Shown here one piece after another: positions 1-6,628 of a DNA stretch of 17,842 nucleotides (position 1 is the stretch's first letter; every line of letters starts with the position of its first letter). A program made the translations under genes and the position numbers. Source of the stretch: an uncultured Olsenella sp. (lineage in GTDB: Bacteria > Actinomycetota > Coriobacteriia > Coriobacteriales > Atopobiaceae); NCBI GenBank assembly GCA_947253595.1, contig CAMXZR010000023.1, forward strand, positions 1 through 17,842, given 5' to 3'. The notes beneath the pieces are model-generated. The model was not told the origin of the DNA. It was given only the letters and a program-made list of their open reading frames with translations, and ran no database searches.

Positions 1-283
1 GGGAGGGGCTGAGCTCGTCGTCGAAGATGACGACGTCGGCGTCGAGATTCCTGACGAGGCCCGCAAGCTCCTCCGCCTTGCCGCTGCCGACGAAGGTGCG
101 TGGAACGGGTGCGTCGAGGCGCTGGACGACGGTGCCGACGACCTCGGCACCGTCCGTCTCGGCGAGCCTGCCTAGCTCCGCCAGGGAATCCCCGAGGGGC
201 CAGTCTCCCCTTCCGAGATCCACCCCCACAAGGATTGCCCGCTCGGGAACGGGAGCGGTGGAGAGGGCCTTGAAGCGGCTCAC
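1..283 (-). CDS. hflX: GTPase HflX, N-terminal part (3' end outside window)
   Basis: The first 94 codons of HflX, a ribosome-associated GTPase that splits or rescues stalled ribosomes. Translating the minus strand from GTG at 283-281 gives VSRFKALSTAPVPERAILVG, followed by the HflX N-terminal domain. Seen there are the segment SLAELGRLAETDGAEVVGT at about residues 33-51, then RTFVGSGKAEEL at 62-73 and VVIFDDELSPS at 84-94, the family's nucleotide-binding N-terminal signature. The G domain lies beyond the left edge. The GTG start is two bases past the miaA stop, with a GGGGAGGGG ribosome binding site inside the miaA end, so translation is probably coupled. miaA next to hflX is a common bacterial pairing. 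The family call is firm; the gene is cut by the window, not visibly broken. Confidence 0.93.
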   Translation of the reverse strand, partial: MSRFKALSTAPVPERAILVGVDLGRGDWPLGDSLAELGRLAETDGAEVVGTVVQRLDAPVPRTFVGSGKAEELAGLVRNLDADVVIFDDELSPS

Positions 284-285
284 GG

Positions 286-1215
286 CTACCCCTCCCCTTC
301 CAGCGAAGCGACGACCAACCCTGCAGCCGCCCCCTCGTCCATCCGGTCGAGGTCAAGCTCGGTCGCGCGGCCGTCCCTCCTGATCCACGAGATCTGGCGC
401 TTGGCGTAGCGACGGGTGCGCTGCTTGATCGTCGACACCGCCTCCTCGAGCGTGCGCTCGCCCTGTAGGTGCTCGATCAACTCCTTGTAGCCGATGGCCT
501 GGCTCGCGGTCCTGGAGAGGGGGTGTCCCGAGGCCAGGAGCGCATGCAGCTCGTCGAGGAGCCCCGCGCCCATCATCTGGTCGACGCGGGCGTCGATGCG
601 CGCGTAGAGCCTCGCGCGGTCCATCCGCATGGCGAATATCCTGGTTCGGTAGTGGGGGCTGTGCTCCCGGAGTCCCTCGTGGCCCCTTGCGTAGGACCGT
701 CCGAGGTCGTGGAGCTCCAGGGCACGCACTACCCGCTTCACGTTGTTGGGGTGCACGAGTTCCGCGCTCTGGGGGTCGAGCCGCACGAGCTCGGCATGGA
801 GCGCCTCTGGCCCGTGCGCGCGGGCATACTCCTCCCAGCGCAGCCTGCCCTGACTTGGACCGCCCGAGGGAAAGTCCATCTGGTCGATGACGGCGTCGAG
901 GTAGAGTCCCGTGCCACCGCAGAGGACGGGGACACTCCCCCGGGACAGGAGTCTGTCCACGCAGCGACGTGCGTCCCTCTGGAAGAGGGCTGCCGAGTAC
1001 TCCTGCCAGGGGTCGCAGACGTCCACCATGAGCAGGGGGCAGCGCCGCCGGTCGGGCGGAGTCTTCGCGGTGCCCACGTCCATGCCTCGATAGACCTGCA
1101 TCGCGTCGACCGAGACAACAGCAGAGCCCAGCTCGACGGCGACGCGCTCGGCGAGTCCGCTCTTGCCCGAGGCCGTGGGCCCCACGATGGCGAGCACGGG
1201 ACCCGCTGGCCTCAT
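286..1215 (-). CDS. miaA: tRNA dimethylallyltransferase MiaA
   Basis: MiaA transfers a dimethylallyl group to N6 of A37 in tRNAs that read codons starting with U, making i6A, the substrate of MiaB encoded just upstream. The 309-residue protein is of normal family length. It has the P-loop GPTASGKS at residues 12-19, the conserved catalytic-site segment DAMQVYRGMDVGTAK at 37-51 (Asp37 is the expected general base), GGTGLYLDAVI at 100-110, a VKRVVRALE segment near the middle and QAIGYKELI near residue 240. The ATG at 1215 overlaps the miaB TGA stop as ATGA, with GCGAGG just upstream inside miaB, which fixes the start and suggests translational coupling. No hfq gene follows, unlike the proteobacterial miaA-hfq-hflX order. 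Confidence 0.97.
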   Translation of the reverse strand: MRPAGPVLAIVGPTASGKSGLAERVAVELGSAVVSVDAMQVYRGMDVGTAKTPPDRRRCPLLMVDVCDPWQEYSAALFQRDARRCVDRLLSRGSVPVLCGGTGLYLDAVIDQMDFPSGGPSQGRLRWEEYARAHGPEALHAELVRLDPQSAELVHPNNVKRVVRALELHDLGRSYARGHEGLREHSPHYRTRIFAMRMDRARLYARIDARVDQMMGAGLLDELHALLASGHPLSRTASQAIGYKELIEHLQGERTLEEAVSTIKQRTRRYAKRQISWIRRDGRATELDLDRMDEGAAAGLVVASLEGEG

Positions 1216-2576
1216 CGGGCCTCGCCCACCATGGGCCCACGCAGGTACCAGGTCCTCGCCTCATCCACGCGCACGTCGCAGATCCTGCCCACCAGGTCGC
1301 AGGCGCGAGCGCCGTCGGGAAGGGGGAAGAGCACGGTCTGGCCCTTTGGGCTGCGACCCATCATCACGGCGTCGTTGCGCTTGGAGCTCCCCTCCACGAG
1401 GGTCTCGACGACCTGACCGCGCTCCCTCTGGTTGGCCTCGAAGGCGAGCTCCTCGACGAGGGCGGCAAGGCGGTCGAAGCGGTCCTGGATGACCTCGCGG
1501 GGAGTGTCGTCCTCGATTTTTGCCGCGGGGGTGCCGGGGCGCTTGGAGTAGATGAAGGTGAAGGCGGAGGAGAAGCCCACCTCGCGCACGAGCGAGAGGG
1601 TGTCCTGGAAGTCCTCCTCGGTCTCGCCCGGGAAACCCACGATGAGGTCGGTGGAGAGGGCGATGTCGGGTATGGCGGCCCGGAGGTCGCTCGCGAGCGC
1701 AAGGTACTCCTCGCGGCTGTAGCTGCGGTTCATGGCCCTGAGCACGCGCGTGCTGCCGCTCTGCACGGCAAGGTGGAGCTGGGGCATGACGGCGGGAACC
1801 TCCGCCATGGCGGCGATCGTCCGGGCAGAGAGATCCTTGGGGTTGGAGGAGGTGAAGCGAACGCGCTCGACCCCGCTCTTCCCCACCTCGCGCAGGAGCT
1901 CCGGGAAGCGCGGCTCCCCGTAGAGGTCCCGGCCATAGGAGTTCACGTTCTGGCCCAGGAGGGTTATCTCCCTCACGCCGTCCTCGACCAGGGAGGCGCA
2001 CTCCGCGACGACGCGCTCGAGGACGCGGCTGCGCTCGCGCCCCCGAACGTAGGGCACGATGCAGTAGGTACAGAAGTTGTTGCATCCCGTCATGATGGGC
2101 ACCCAGGAGTGGAAGCTCTGGGCTCGCCTGCTGGGAAGGTCGGTGGAGAAGCCCCTTCCCTTCTCGGTGACGTCCACCTCGACCTCGCCGGGACGTCCCA
2201 GGGCTTCACAGAGGAGCTGGGGCAGGGAGGCGAGGGCGGAGGTGCCGAACACCACGTCCACGTTGGGAATCTTCCGTGCGAGCGCCGCCCCGTCGCGCTG
2301 CGCGATGCAGCCCCCCACGACAACGACGCGCCTGCCACTGGGAGGCACGGGGAGCCTAACAAGATTGGATGCCTCGCCATAGAGGTGGGTGTCTGCCTTC
2401 TCCCTCACCGAGCAGGTCATGAAGAGGACGATGTCGGCCTCTTCCGGGGAGTCGACCTGAATGCAGCCACAGTCGTCCAAAAGACCCGAGACGCGCTCGG
2501 AGTCGTGGAGGTTCATCTGGCAACCGAAGGTCCTCACGTGGTAGTTGAGGCCTACGAGCTGGGGCACGCGCGCCAC
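1212..2576 (-). CDS. miaB: tRNA-2-methylthio-N6-dimethylallyladenosine synthase MiaB
   Basis: Radical-SAM methylthiotransferase that converts i6A37 to ms2i6A37 in tRNA, the step after MiaA. The 454-residue protein shows all three domains. The N-terminal MTTase domain begins YHVRTFGCQMN and carries auxiliary 4Fe-4S cluster cysteines at C19, C55 and C90. The radical-SAM motif CNNFCTYC has C165, C169 and C172 and is followed by IVPYVRGRERSR, the MiaB form rather than the RimO form. A C-terminal TRAM domain spans about 385-447. The start is GTG at 2576, sharing one base with the spoVS stop (TAGTG), with AGGAGA about 10 bases upstream. All six cluster cysteines are present, so the enzyme should be functional. 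Unlike the usual Firmicutes arrangement, no mutS or mutL separates it from miaA. Confidence 0.97.
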   Translation of the reverse strand: MARVPQLVGLNYHVRTFGCQMNLHDSERVSGLLDDCGCIQVDSPEEADIVLFMTCSVREKADTHLYGEASNLVRLPVPPSGRRVVVVGGCIAQRDGAALARKIPNVDVVFGTSALASLPQLLCEALGRPGEVEVDVTEKGRGFSTDLPSRRAQSFHSWVPIMTGCNNFCTYCIVPYVRGRERSRVLERVVAECASLVEDGVREITLLGQNVNSYGRDLYGEPRFPELLREVGKSGVERVRFTSSNPKDLSARTIAAMAEVPAVMPQLHLAVQSGSTRVLRAMNRSYSREEYLALASDLRAAIPDIALSTDLIVGFPGETEEDFQDTLSLVREVGFSSAFTFIYSKRPGTPAAKIEDDTPREVIQDRFDRLAALVEELAFEANQRERGQVVETLVEGSSKRNDAVMMGRSPKGQTVLFPLPDGARACDLVGRICDVRVDEARTWYLRGPMVGEAR

Positions 2577-2893
2577 TAGGAGACCATCTCCTGGGGCTCG
2601 GGGCTCACGTGGGCTGAAGCCTGCGGAACGAGCCTGTGGACGTATACCGCGATCCTGATGGCCGTGCGCATCTCGCCATTGATCTCTATGTCCGCGAATG
2701 TGGGAGCACAGGAGATGTCGACCCCCGTGGGGATGAGGAAGCCGCGGGCGATGGCAAGGGCCTTTATTGCCTGGTTCACGGCTCCGGCCCCCACTGCCTG
2801 CATGTTGACAGGCACGCCGTCCTTGACCATGCCAGCGACCGCGCCGGCGACCGACGCCGGCGACGACTTGCTCGAGACCTTCAGAAAATCCAT
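2576..2893 (-). CDS. spoVS: Stage V sporulation protein S family (SpoVS)
   Basis: Small Alba-like protein, probably a nucleic-acid binder. In Bacillus it affects septation and spore development; its biochemical activity is not well established. Residues 1-86 match the family closely: LKVSSKSSPASVAGAVAG near the start, then AVGAGAVNQAIKALAIARGF, PTGVDISCAPTFADI and GEMRTAIRIAV. At 105 residues it is about 18 longer than the usual 86; the extra C-terminal tail (VPQASAHVSPEPQEMVS) looks disordered. The ATG at 2893 has AGGAG seven bases upstream. The stop shares a base with the miaB start, so it probably heads a spoVS-miaB-miaA-hflX operon. Nothing else in the window relates to sporulation, and the presumed lineage does not sporulate, so a general role is more likely. 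The family call is confident, the function is not. Confidence 0.93.
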   Translation of the reverse strand: MDFLKVSSKSSPASVAGAVAGMVKDGVPVNMQAVGAGAVNQAIKALAIARGFLIPTGVDISCAPTFADIEINGEMRTAIRIAVYVHRLVPQASAHVSPEPQEMVS

Positions 2894-2961
2894 TAACTAA
2901 CTCCTGTGATACGGGGGTGTCGCATTTGGACGCGGGATGCTGCGTTTTGCTTGTAGGGCAT

Positions 2962-2967
2962 ATTCTA
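2962..2967 (-). promoter_or_regulatory. Possible -10 element for the spoVS operon
   Basis: TAGAAT on the minus strand, about 70 bases before the spoVS ATG, matches five of six bases of the sigma-70 -10 consensus. The hexamer 17 bases upstream (TTTCGC) is a poor -35, so only the -10 is supportable. It would give spoVS-miaB-miaA-hflX transcription independent of rny. Confidence 0.3.
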
Positions 2968-2971
2968 GGGA

Positions 2972-2990
2972 TTTCGCAGAAGATGCGAAA
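2972..2990 (-). other. 7-bp hairpin between the GHKL ATPase gene and spoVS
   Basis: TTTCGCA and TGCGAAA form a perfect 7-bp stem with a 5-base loop, 10 bases after the stop codon of the ATPase gene. On the minus strand it is followed by TCCCTAG and not a T-run, so it is a weak terminator at best. It may protect the 3' end of the rny-ATPase transcript or overlap the spoVS promoter region. Confidence 0.45.
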
Positions 2991-2999
2991 GGAGGGTCT

Positions 3000-4079
3000 C
3001 TAGTCTCCCTCGTCCACCTCGAAGGTGACGGTCACTCTGCCGCGCGAGACCCGAACCTTCGGCTCGGAGGCAAGGTTGAGGTAGTAGCGATCGGCCAGGA
3101 AGGCGAAGTCCCTCTCCATCGTCCGGGCGAACTCCCCCATGTCCTGGGGAGAGATGCGCAGTCCCCTCCGGTCGCGCGCGAGGTCCACCTTGCGAGGAAA
3201 CCTCGCGTCCCGGGAGGCCCGGCGGAAGTGGGCTCCCACGCTCCTCACGGGGGCGACCTGACCGGCGAGGATCCTGTGTGCCGTGCGTTCGGACATGTCG
3301 AGCCCGAGGGAGGCGGAGACCTGGAGCAACTCGCTTGCATCCGCGGCCAGCTTGAGGCGCTCGAGGACGGGGAGCTCGTCGAGGGAGTCTATGAAGAGCA
3401 GGGCGCTCCCCTCGACGCTCAGTCGGACGTTGCTGCGCGCCGTGGCAACCACCTCCGCAGGCGATCCGAGGTAGACCTCGCAGGCGCGATCCTCCTGGGC
3501 GAACTCGCAACAACAGCGGATGATGTTGCGTGGCCCCCTGAAGCCGCGGTTTCCCTCCTCGTCCATAACGAGGGTCGGCCAGCTGGACTGGTCGCTACGC
3601 TCTTGGAGGCTGCCCACGTCGAAGACCGCCTGGATGCTGGACCCCCTCTGCGGTGCCGAGTCAACCACGCGGGCGCTGAGGGCGTTCTCCCTGATGGAGT
3701 AAAGCGCCATGCCGCGTCCGTGCACACCCCAGCGGTCGAGGCGAACGGAGTCGAGCTTGGATGTGACGCGAGCGTCGAAGACGCGTTCGTGCATGTCGCG
3801 CGGTATGCCAGCGGCGTCGTCCAGCATGGTGAGGGTCCGAACGCTGCCCTCGCGGGAGCTCGCGAGGTAGATGTGGCGGGCTCCCGCATCCCGGGCGTTG
3901 CGGAGCATCTCTATGACGGCGTCCTCGACCCAGCGGATGTCGTGCTTGGCCTGACGCCGCTCCGCCTCCGCAACGCGGAGGCGGACGTAGCCCTCCCCCA
4001 GGCTCTCCTCGACCTTTAGGGAGCGGTCGCCCCCATGGGAGGCGACGAAGCTCGCGAGGTTGGAGGGGTCCTGGGCCAT
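3000..4079 (-). CDS. GHKL-fold ATPase with a MutL-like ATP-binding domain, function unknown
   Basis: A 359-residue protein whose first 155 residues carry GHKL (gyrase/Hsp90/histidine kinase/MutL) ATP-binding motifs in order: N-box EMLRNARDAGA at 57-67 (Glu57, Asn61), G1-like box DDAAGIP at 87-93 (one Gly of DxGxG replaced by Ala), TSKL at 106-109 and GVHGRGMALYSI at 118-129 as lid/G2 box, then GSS at 146-148. The N-box, TSKL and G2 forms resemble MutL more than histidine kinases. No kinase dimerisation helix, MutL dimerisation domain or DQHAxxERxxYE endonuclease motif is visible. The C-terminal half is unrecognised; residues 247-273 (ELLQVSASLGLDMSERTAHR inside) could be a helix-turn-helix, an inference. 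It has no signal peptide or membrane segment, so it is probably cytoplasmic. The gene starts nine bases after the rny stop and is probably cotranscribed with it. The partner and substrate are unknown. Confidence 0.85.
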   Translation of the reverse strand: MAQDPSNLASFVASHGGDRSLKVEESLGEGYVRLRVAEAERRQAKHDIRWVEDAVIEMLRNARDAGARHIYLASSREGSVRTLTMLDDAAGIPRDMHERVFDARVTSKLDSVRLDRWGVHGRGMALYSIRENALSARVVDSAPQRGSSIQAVFDVGSLQERSDQSSWPTLVMDEEGNRGFRGPRNIIRCCCEFAQEDRACEVYLGSPAEVVATARSNVRLSVEGSALLFIDSLDELPVLERLKLAADASELLQVSASLGLDMSERTAHRILAGQVAPVRSVGAHFRRASRDARFPRKVDLARDRRGLRISPQDMGEFARTMERDFAFLADRYYLNLASEPKVRVSRGRVTVTFEVDEGD

Positions 4080-4088
4080 GCCTGGTCC

Positions 4089-5639
4089 CTACTTGGCCAC
4101 GCCGACGGCGCGGGACTCGCGGATGACGACCACGCGCACCTGGCCGGGATACTGCATCTCGTCCTCGATCTGCTGGGCGATGTCGTGGGCGAGCACGACG
4201 GCCTCCGCATCGGAGATCTTCTCGGGCTCAACCATGACGTGGAGCTCGCGACCGGCCTGCATCGCATAGGTCCTCTCGACGCCGTCGTGAGCGTTGGAGA
4301 TCTCCTCGAGCTTCTCGAGGCGCTTGATGTAGGTCTCGGCGGACTCTCTGCGCGCACCGGGACGGGCGGCCGAGATGGCGTCGGCGGCTTGCACGAGCAC
4401 GTCCAGGACGGTGTTGGGCTCGACGTCGGCGTGGTGGGCCTCAACGGCATGGACTATCTCGGGCCTCTCGCCGTATCGACGGCAGAGGTCGGCACCGATC
4501 ACGGCGTGTGGTCCCTCGACCTCGTGGTCGATGGCCTTGCCAAGGTCATGGAGGAGCCCGGCACGCTTTGCGGGCGCCTCGGCGATGCCGAGCTCGGACG
4601 CCATGATGCCGCAGAGGGTCGCCACCTGGACGGAGTGGGAGAGGACGTTCTGGCCGAAGGAGGTGCGGTAGCGCAGGGCGCCGAGGGTCTTCACCAGCTC
4701 TGGATGCAGGTCGTGGATGCCGCAGTCGAAGGCGGCCTGCTCACCGGCCTCCTGCACGCGCTCCGAGACGAGCGACTCCGCCTTCCTGTACATCTCCTCG
4801 ATGCGGGCGGGGTGGATGCGACCGTCCGCGATGAGGTTCTCGAGGGCGACACGGGCGGTCTCGCGGCGGACAGGGTCGAAGCTCGAGAGGATGACCGTCT
4901 CGGGCGTGTCGTCGATTACGAGGGAGACGCCCGAGACCTGCTCGAAGGTGCGGATGTTGCGGCCCTCGCGACCGATGATGCGGCCCTTGAGGTCATCGGA
5001 GGGGATGTGCACGGAGGTGACGGTGATCTCCCCAGCCTGGTCGGCGGCGCAGCGCTGGATGGCGGTGGTCACGATCTCTCGGGCGGTCTTGTCCGCCTGT
5101 GCGCGCACGCGCTGCTCTGACTCCCTCAGGATCTGGGCCTCCTCGCGCACGGACTCGGCGCGGACGCGGTCGAGGAGCTCCTGGTGGGCGTCCTCGCGCG
5201 TGAGGTCGGCGATGCGCTCGAGCTCGGCGGACTGGCGAGCGACGAGGCCGTCAACCTCGACCTTGCGCTTGTCCAGCTGCCCCTGGAGGCTCGACAGCTG
5301 GTGTTCCTTGCGGTCGAGCGAGTCGTTGCGCCTGTCGAGGGACTCCTCGCGCTGCATGATGCGCCCCTCGAGCGCCTGAAGCTCGGCCTTGCGTGCCTTC
5401 TCCTCGGCCTCGGATCGCTGCTTGAGCTGGAGAATCTCCTCACGGGCCTCGATGAGCGCGGACTTCTTCGCGGAGTCGGCGTCGCGTCGTGCGTCCTCGC
5501 CGATGCGCCGCGCCTCGGCCTCGGCCTCGCTGATGGCCGACTTCGCCGCAATGACCTTGGCGTTGCTCTGGCTGTTCGCATAGAACCAGGCTGCGGCGGC
5601 CCCCAGCAAGAGGCAGATCGCCCCGATTATGATCGTCAT
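4089..5639 (-). CDS. rny: Ribonuclease Y
   Basis: Membrane-anchored endoribonuclease that starts mRNA decay in many Gram-positive bacteria. The 516-residue protein has the full architecture: one N-terminal membrane helix (residues 2-20, IIIGAICLLLGAAAAWFY), a charged coiled coil at about 30-200, a KH RNA-binding domain with GRIIGREGRNIR at 219-230, and an HD domain with His335 (LSHSVQVA) and the catalytic pair His364-Asp365 in LLHDLGKAIDHEVEGPHA. A conserved C-terminal region follows. Length and motifs match the Bacillus enzyme (about 520 residues). The ATG at 5639 has GAGGAG five bases upstream. A near-consensus promoter and a long leader precede it, and the GHKL ATPase gene follows nine bases after the stop. 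With RNase J and PNPase in the same window, it belongs to a Firmicutes-type decay machinery. Confidence 0.97.
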   Translation of the reverse strand: MTIIIGAICLLLGAAAAWFYANSQSNAKVIAAKSAISEAEAEARRIGEDARRDADSAKKSALIEAREEILQLKQRSEAEEKARKAELQALEGRIMQREESLDRRNDSLDRKEHQLSSLQGQLDKRKVEVDGLVARQSAELERIADLTREDAHQELLDRVRAESVREEAQILRESEQRVRAQADKTAREIVTTAIQRCAADQAGEITVTSVHIPSDDLKGRIIGREGRNIRTFEQVSGVSLVIDDTPETVILSSFDPVRRETARVALENLIADGRIHPARIEEMYRKAESLVSERVQEAGEQAAFDCGIHDLHPELVKTLGALRYRTSFGQNVLSHSVQVATLCGIMASELGIAEAPAKRAGLLHDLGKAIDHEVEGPHAVIGADLCRRYGERPEIVHAVEAHHADVEPNTVLDVLVQAADAISAARPGARRESAETYIKRLEKLEEISNAHDGVERTYAMQAGRELHVMVEPEKISDAEAVVLAHDIAQQIEDEMQYPGQVRVVVIRESRAVGVAK

Positions 5640-5671
5640 GGTTGCTCCTCTGATGGTCGTGCGTTTGCGTA

Positions 5672-5702
5672 GGGTTCAGGAGACCCCGTGTTAGGGGAAC
5701 CC
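5672..5702 (-). promoter_or_regulatory. Structured element in the rny 5' leader
   Basis: GGGTTC at one end pairs with GAACCC at the other (6 bp), and inside it CCC pairs with GGG around a 7-base loop, with an asymmetric bulge. It ends about 32 bases before the rny ATG. Farther up the leader a CAGCT/AGCTG hairpin is also possible. It could set leader stability or ribosome access; the pairing is seen, the role is inferred. Confidence 0.4.
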
Positions 5703-5815
5703 GCCATCCAAGGGGCAGCTCGTCCAGCTGGCGTGCAGAGGCTCTGACAGAAAGGTTCATATAAGACGTCTGTCGGGCGTCCGACGGACGAGAGGCAACT
5801 CAAATGGCAAGATAA

Positions 5816-5844
5816 ATCATATGTTTAGGCGGGCCGTGCGTCAA
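5816..5844 (-). promoter_or_regulatory. Sigma-70-type promoter for rny
   Basis: TTGACG (5844-5839) and TATGAT (5821-5816) are separated by exactly 17 bases on the minus strand, five of six matches to each consensus hexamer. Transcription should begin near 5809, leaving a 5' untranslated leader of about 170 bases before the rny ATG at 5639. It lies 80 bases after the recX stop, so rny need not depend on recA-recX transcription. Confidence 0.72.
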
Positions 5845-5923
5845 ACAGGCGTACGATGGACGCTCTCTGCCACTCCCTGCCGAGCAAGGCCGGCCGTGGT
5901 GGGTTGCGCGTCCGCTCGATGGG

Positions 5924-6628
5924 TCAGAGACCCTCTTCGTCTCCGTCTCGGACCCTGCGCGCGACCGCAACGGCGACGGAGCCGGAGAAGCCTCGTCCCA
6001 TGAGAAAGCGCACACATTGGGCATAGGGGTCCCTGCCTCTGAAGGAGCGCCTCGAGGCGAGATCGAATGCGCGCGCATCCTCGTCCTCGGGATCGAGGTA
6101 GTCGTACGGCCATCCGGGAAGCTCGTCCACCTGGATGCCACGGCGGCCGAGCTCCAGCTCGATGCGTCGCCTCCCCCAGCCCGCCGACACCTTCGACCTC
6201 GCGAACACATCGGCGTAGCGCCTGTCATCGATGAGCCCTCCGGCGACATAGCGCGCCACCAGCTCGGAGCTGAGCCTCCCTGGATAACCGTCGTCCCTGA
6301 GCTTGCCCTCCATCTCGTGGGAGGAGTAGTCCCTCCGCTCAAGCAGGGACTCAACGCGATGGCGCGCGCACGCACCCTCCACCTGGGACAATACGTATAG
6401 CAACTCGGCCCTGGACGAGGGCGGGGTACTGCGGTCGGCGAGGGAACGCTCGAGGGATCGCGCTGCCGACGCGGGAAGGGGGATGGCCTCCTCTCCCTGC
6501 GCCGAGTGAATGCTCAACAGGCCGCGCGTCCTCCTGGCACCCAGGGACGCCGCGCGACGCTCGGGGAGGGTCAGGCTCCAGCTGAGGCCAGCCTCCCCCT
6601 CCCGCGAGCCTTCCGTTTCGGACGTCAC
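5924..6628 (-). CDS. recX: RecA regulator RecX
   Basis: RecX binds RecA filaments and modulates strand exchange, usually inhibiting it. The 234-residue protein has the family's helical repeats from about residue 75 to the end, with the diagnostic block GLIDDRRYADVFARSK at 131-146 followed by GWGRRRIELELGRRGI at 150-165. A third repeat near the C-terminus contains RFLMGRGFSGSVAVAVARR. The first 70 residues are poorly conserved, as is common in longer RecX proteins of Gram-positive bacteria. The GTG start at 6628 overlaps the recA TGA stop as GTGA, so recX is translationally coupled to recA and shares its LexA-controlled promoter. No clear terminator follows; a 5-bp GGGTC/GACCC hairpin spans the stop codon. 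Confidence 0.92.
   Translation of the reverse strand: MTSETEGSREGEAGLSWSLTLPERRAASLGARRTRGLLSIHSAQGEEAIPLPASAARSLERSLADRSTPPSSRAELLYVLSQVEGACARHRVESLLERRDYSSHEMEGKLRDDGYPGRLSSELVARYVAGGLIDDRRYADVFARSKVSAGWGRRRIELELGRRGIQVDELPGWPYDYLDPEDEDARAFDLASRRSFRGRDPYAQCVRFLMGRGFSGSVAVAVARRVRDGDEEGL

Noticed and set aside
3000..4079. Calling the GHKL ATPase a true MutL
   Set aside because: Only the ATP-binding motifs resemble MutL. The protein is half the usual length, lacks the MutL C-terminal motifs and has no mutS beside it.
5672..5702. A tRNA-like T-arm in the rny leader (GGGTTC ... GAACCC)
   Set aside because: No acceptor, D or anticodon arms can be drawn around it, so it is only a local stem.
5800..6375. 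A 191-codon minus-strand frame reaching into the rny leader
   Set aside because: It overlaps recX in another frame, and its translation is low complexity with no ribosome binding site.
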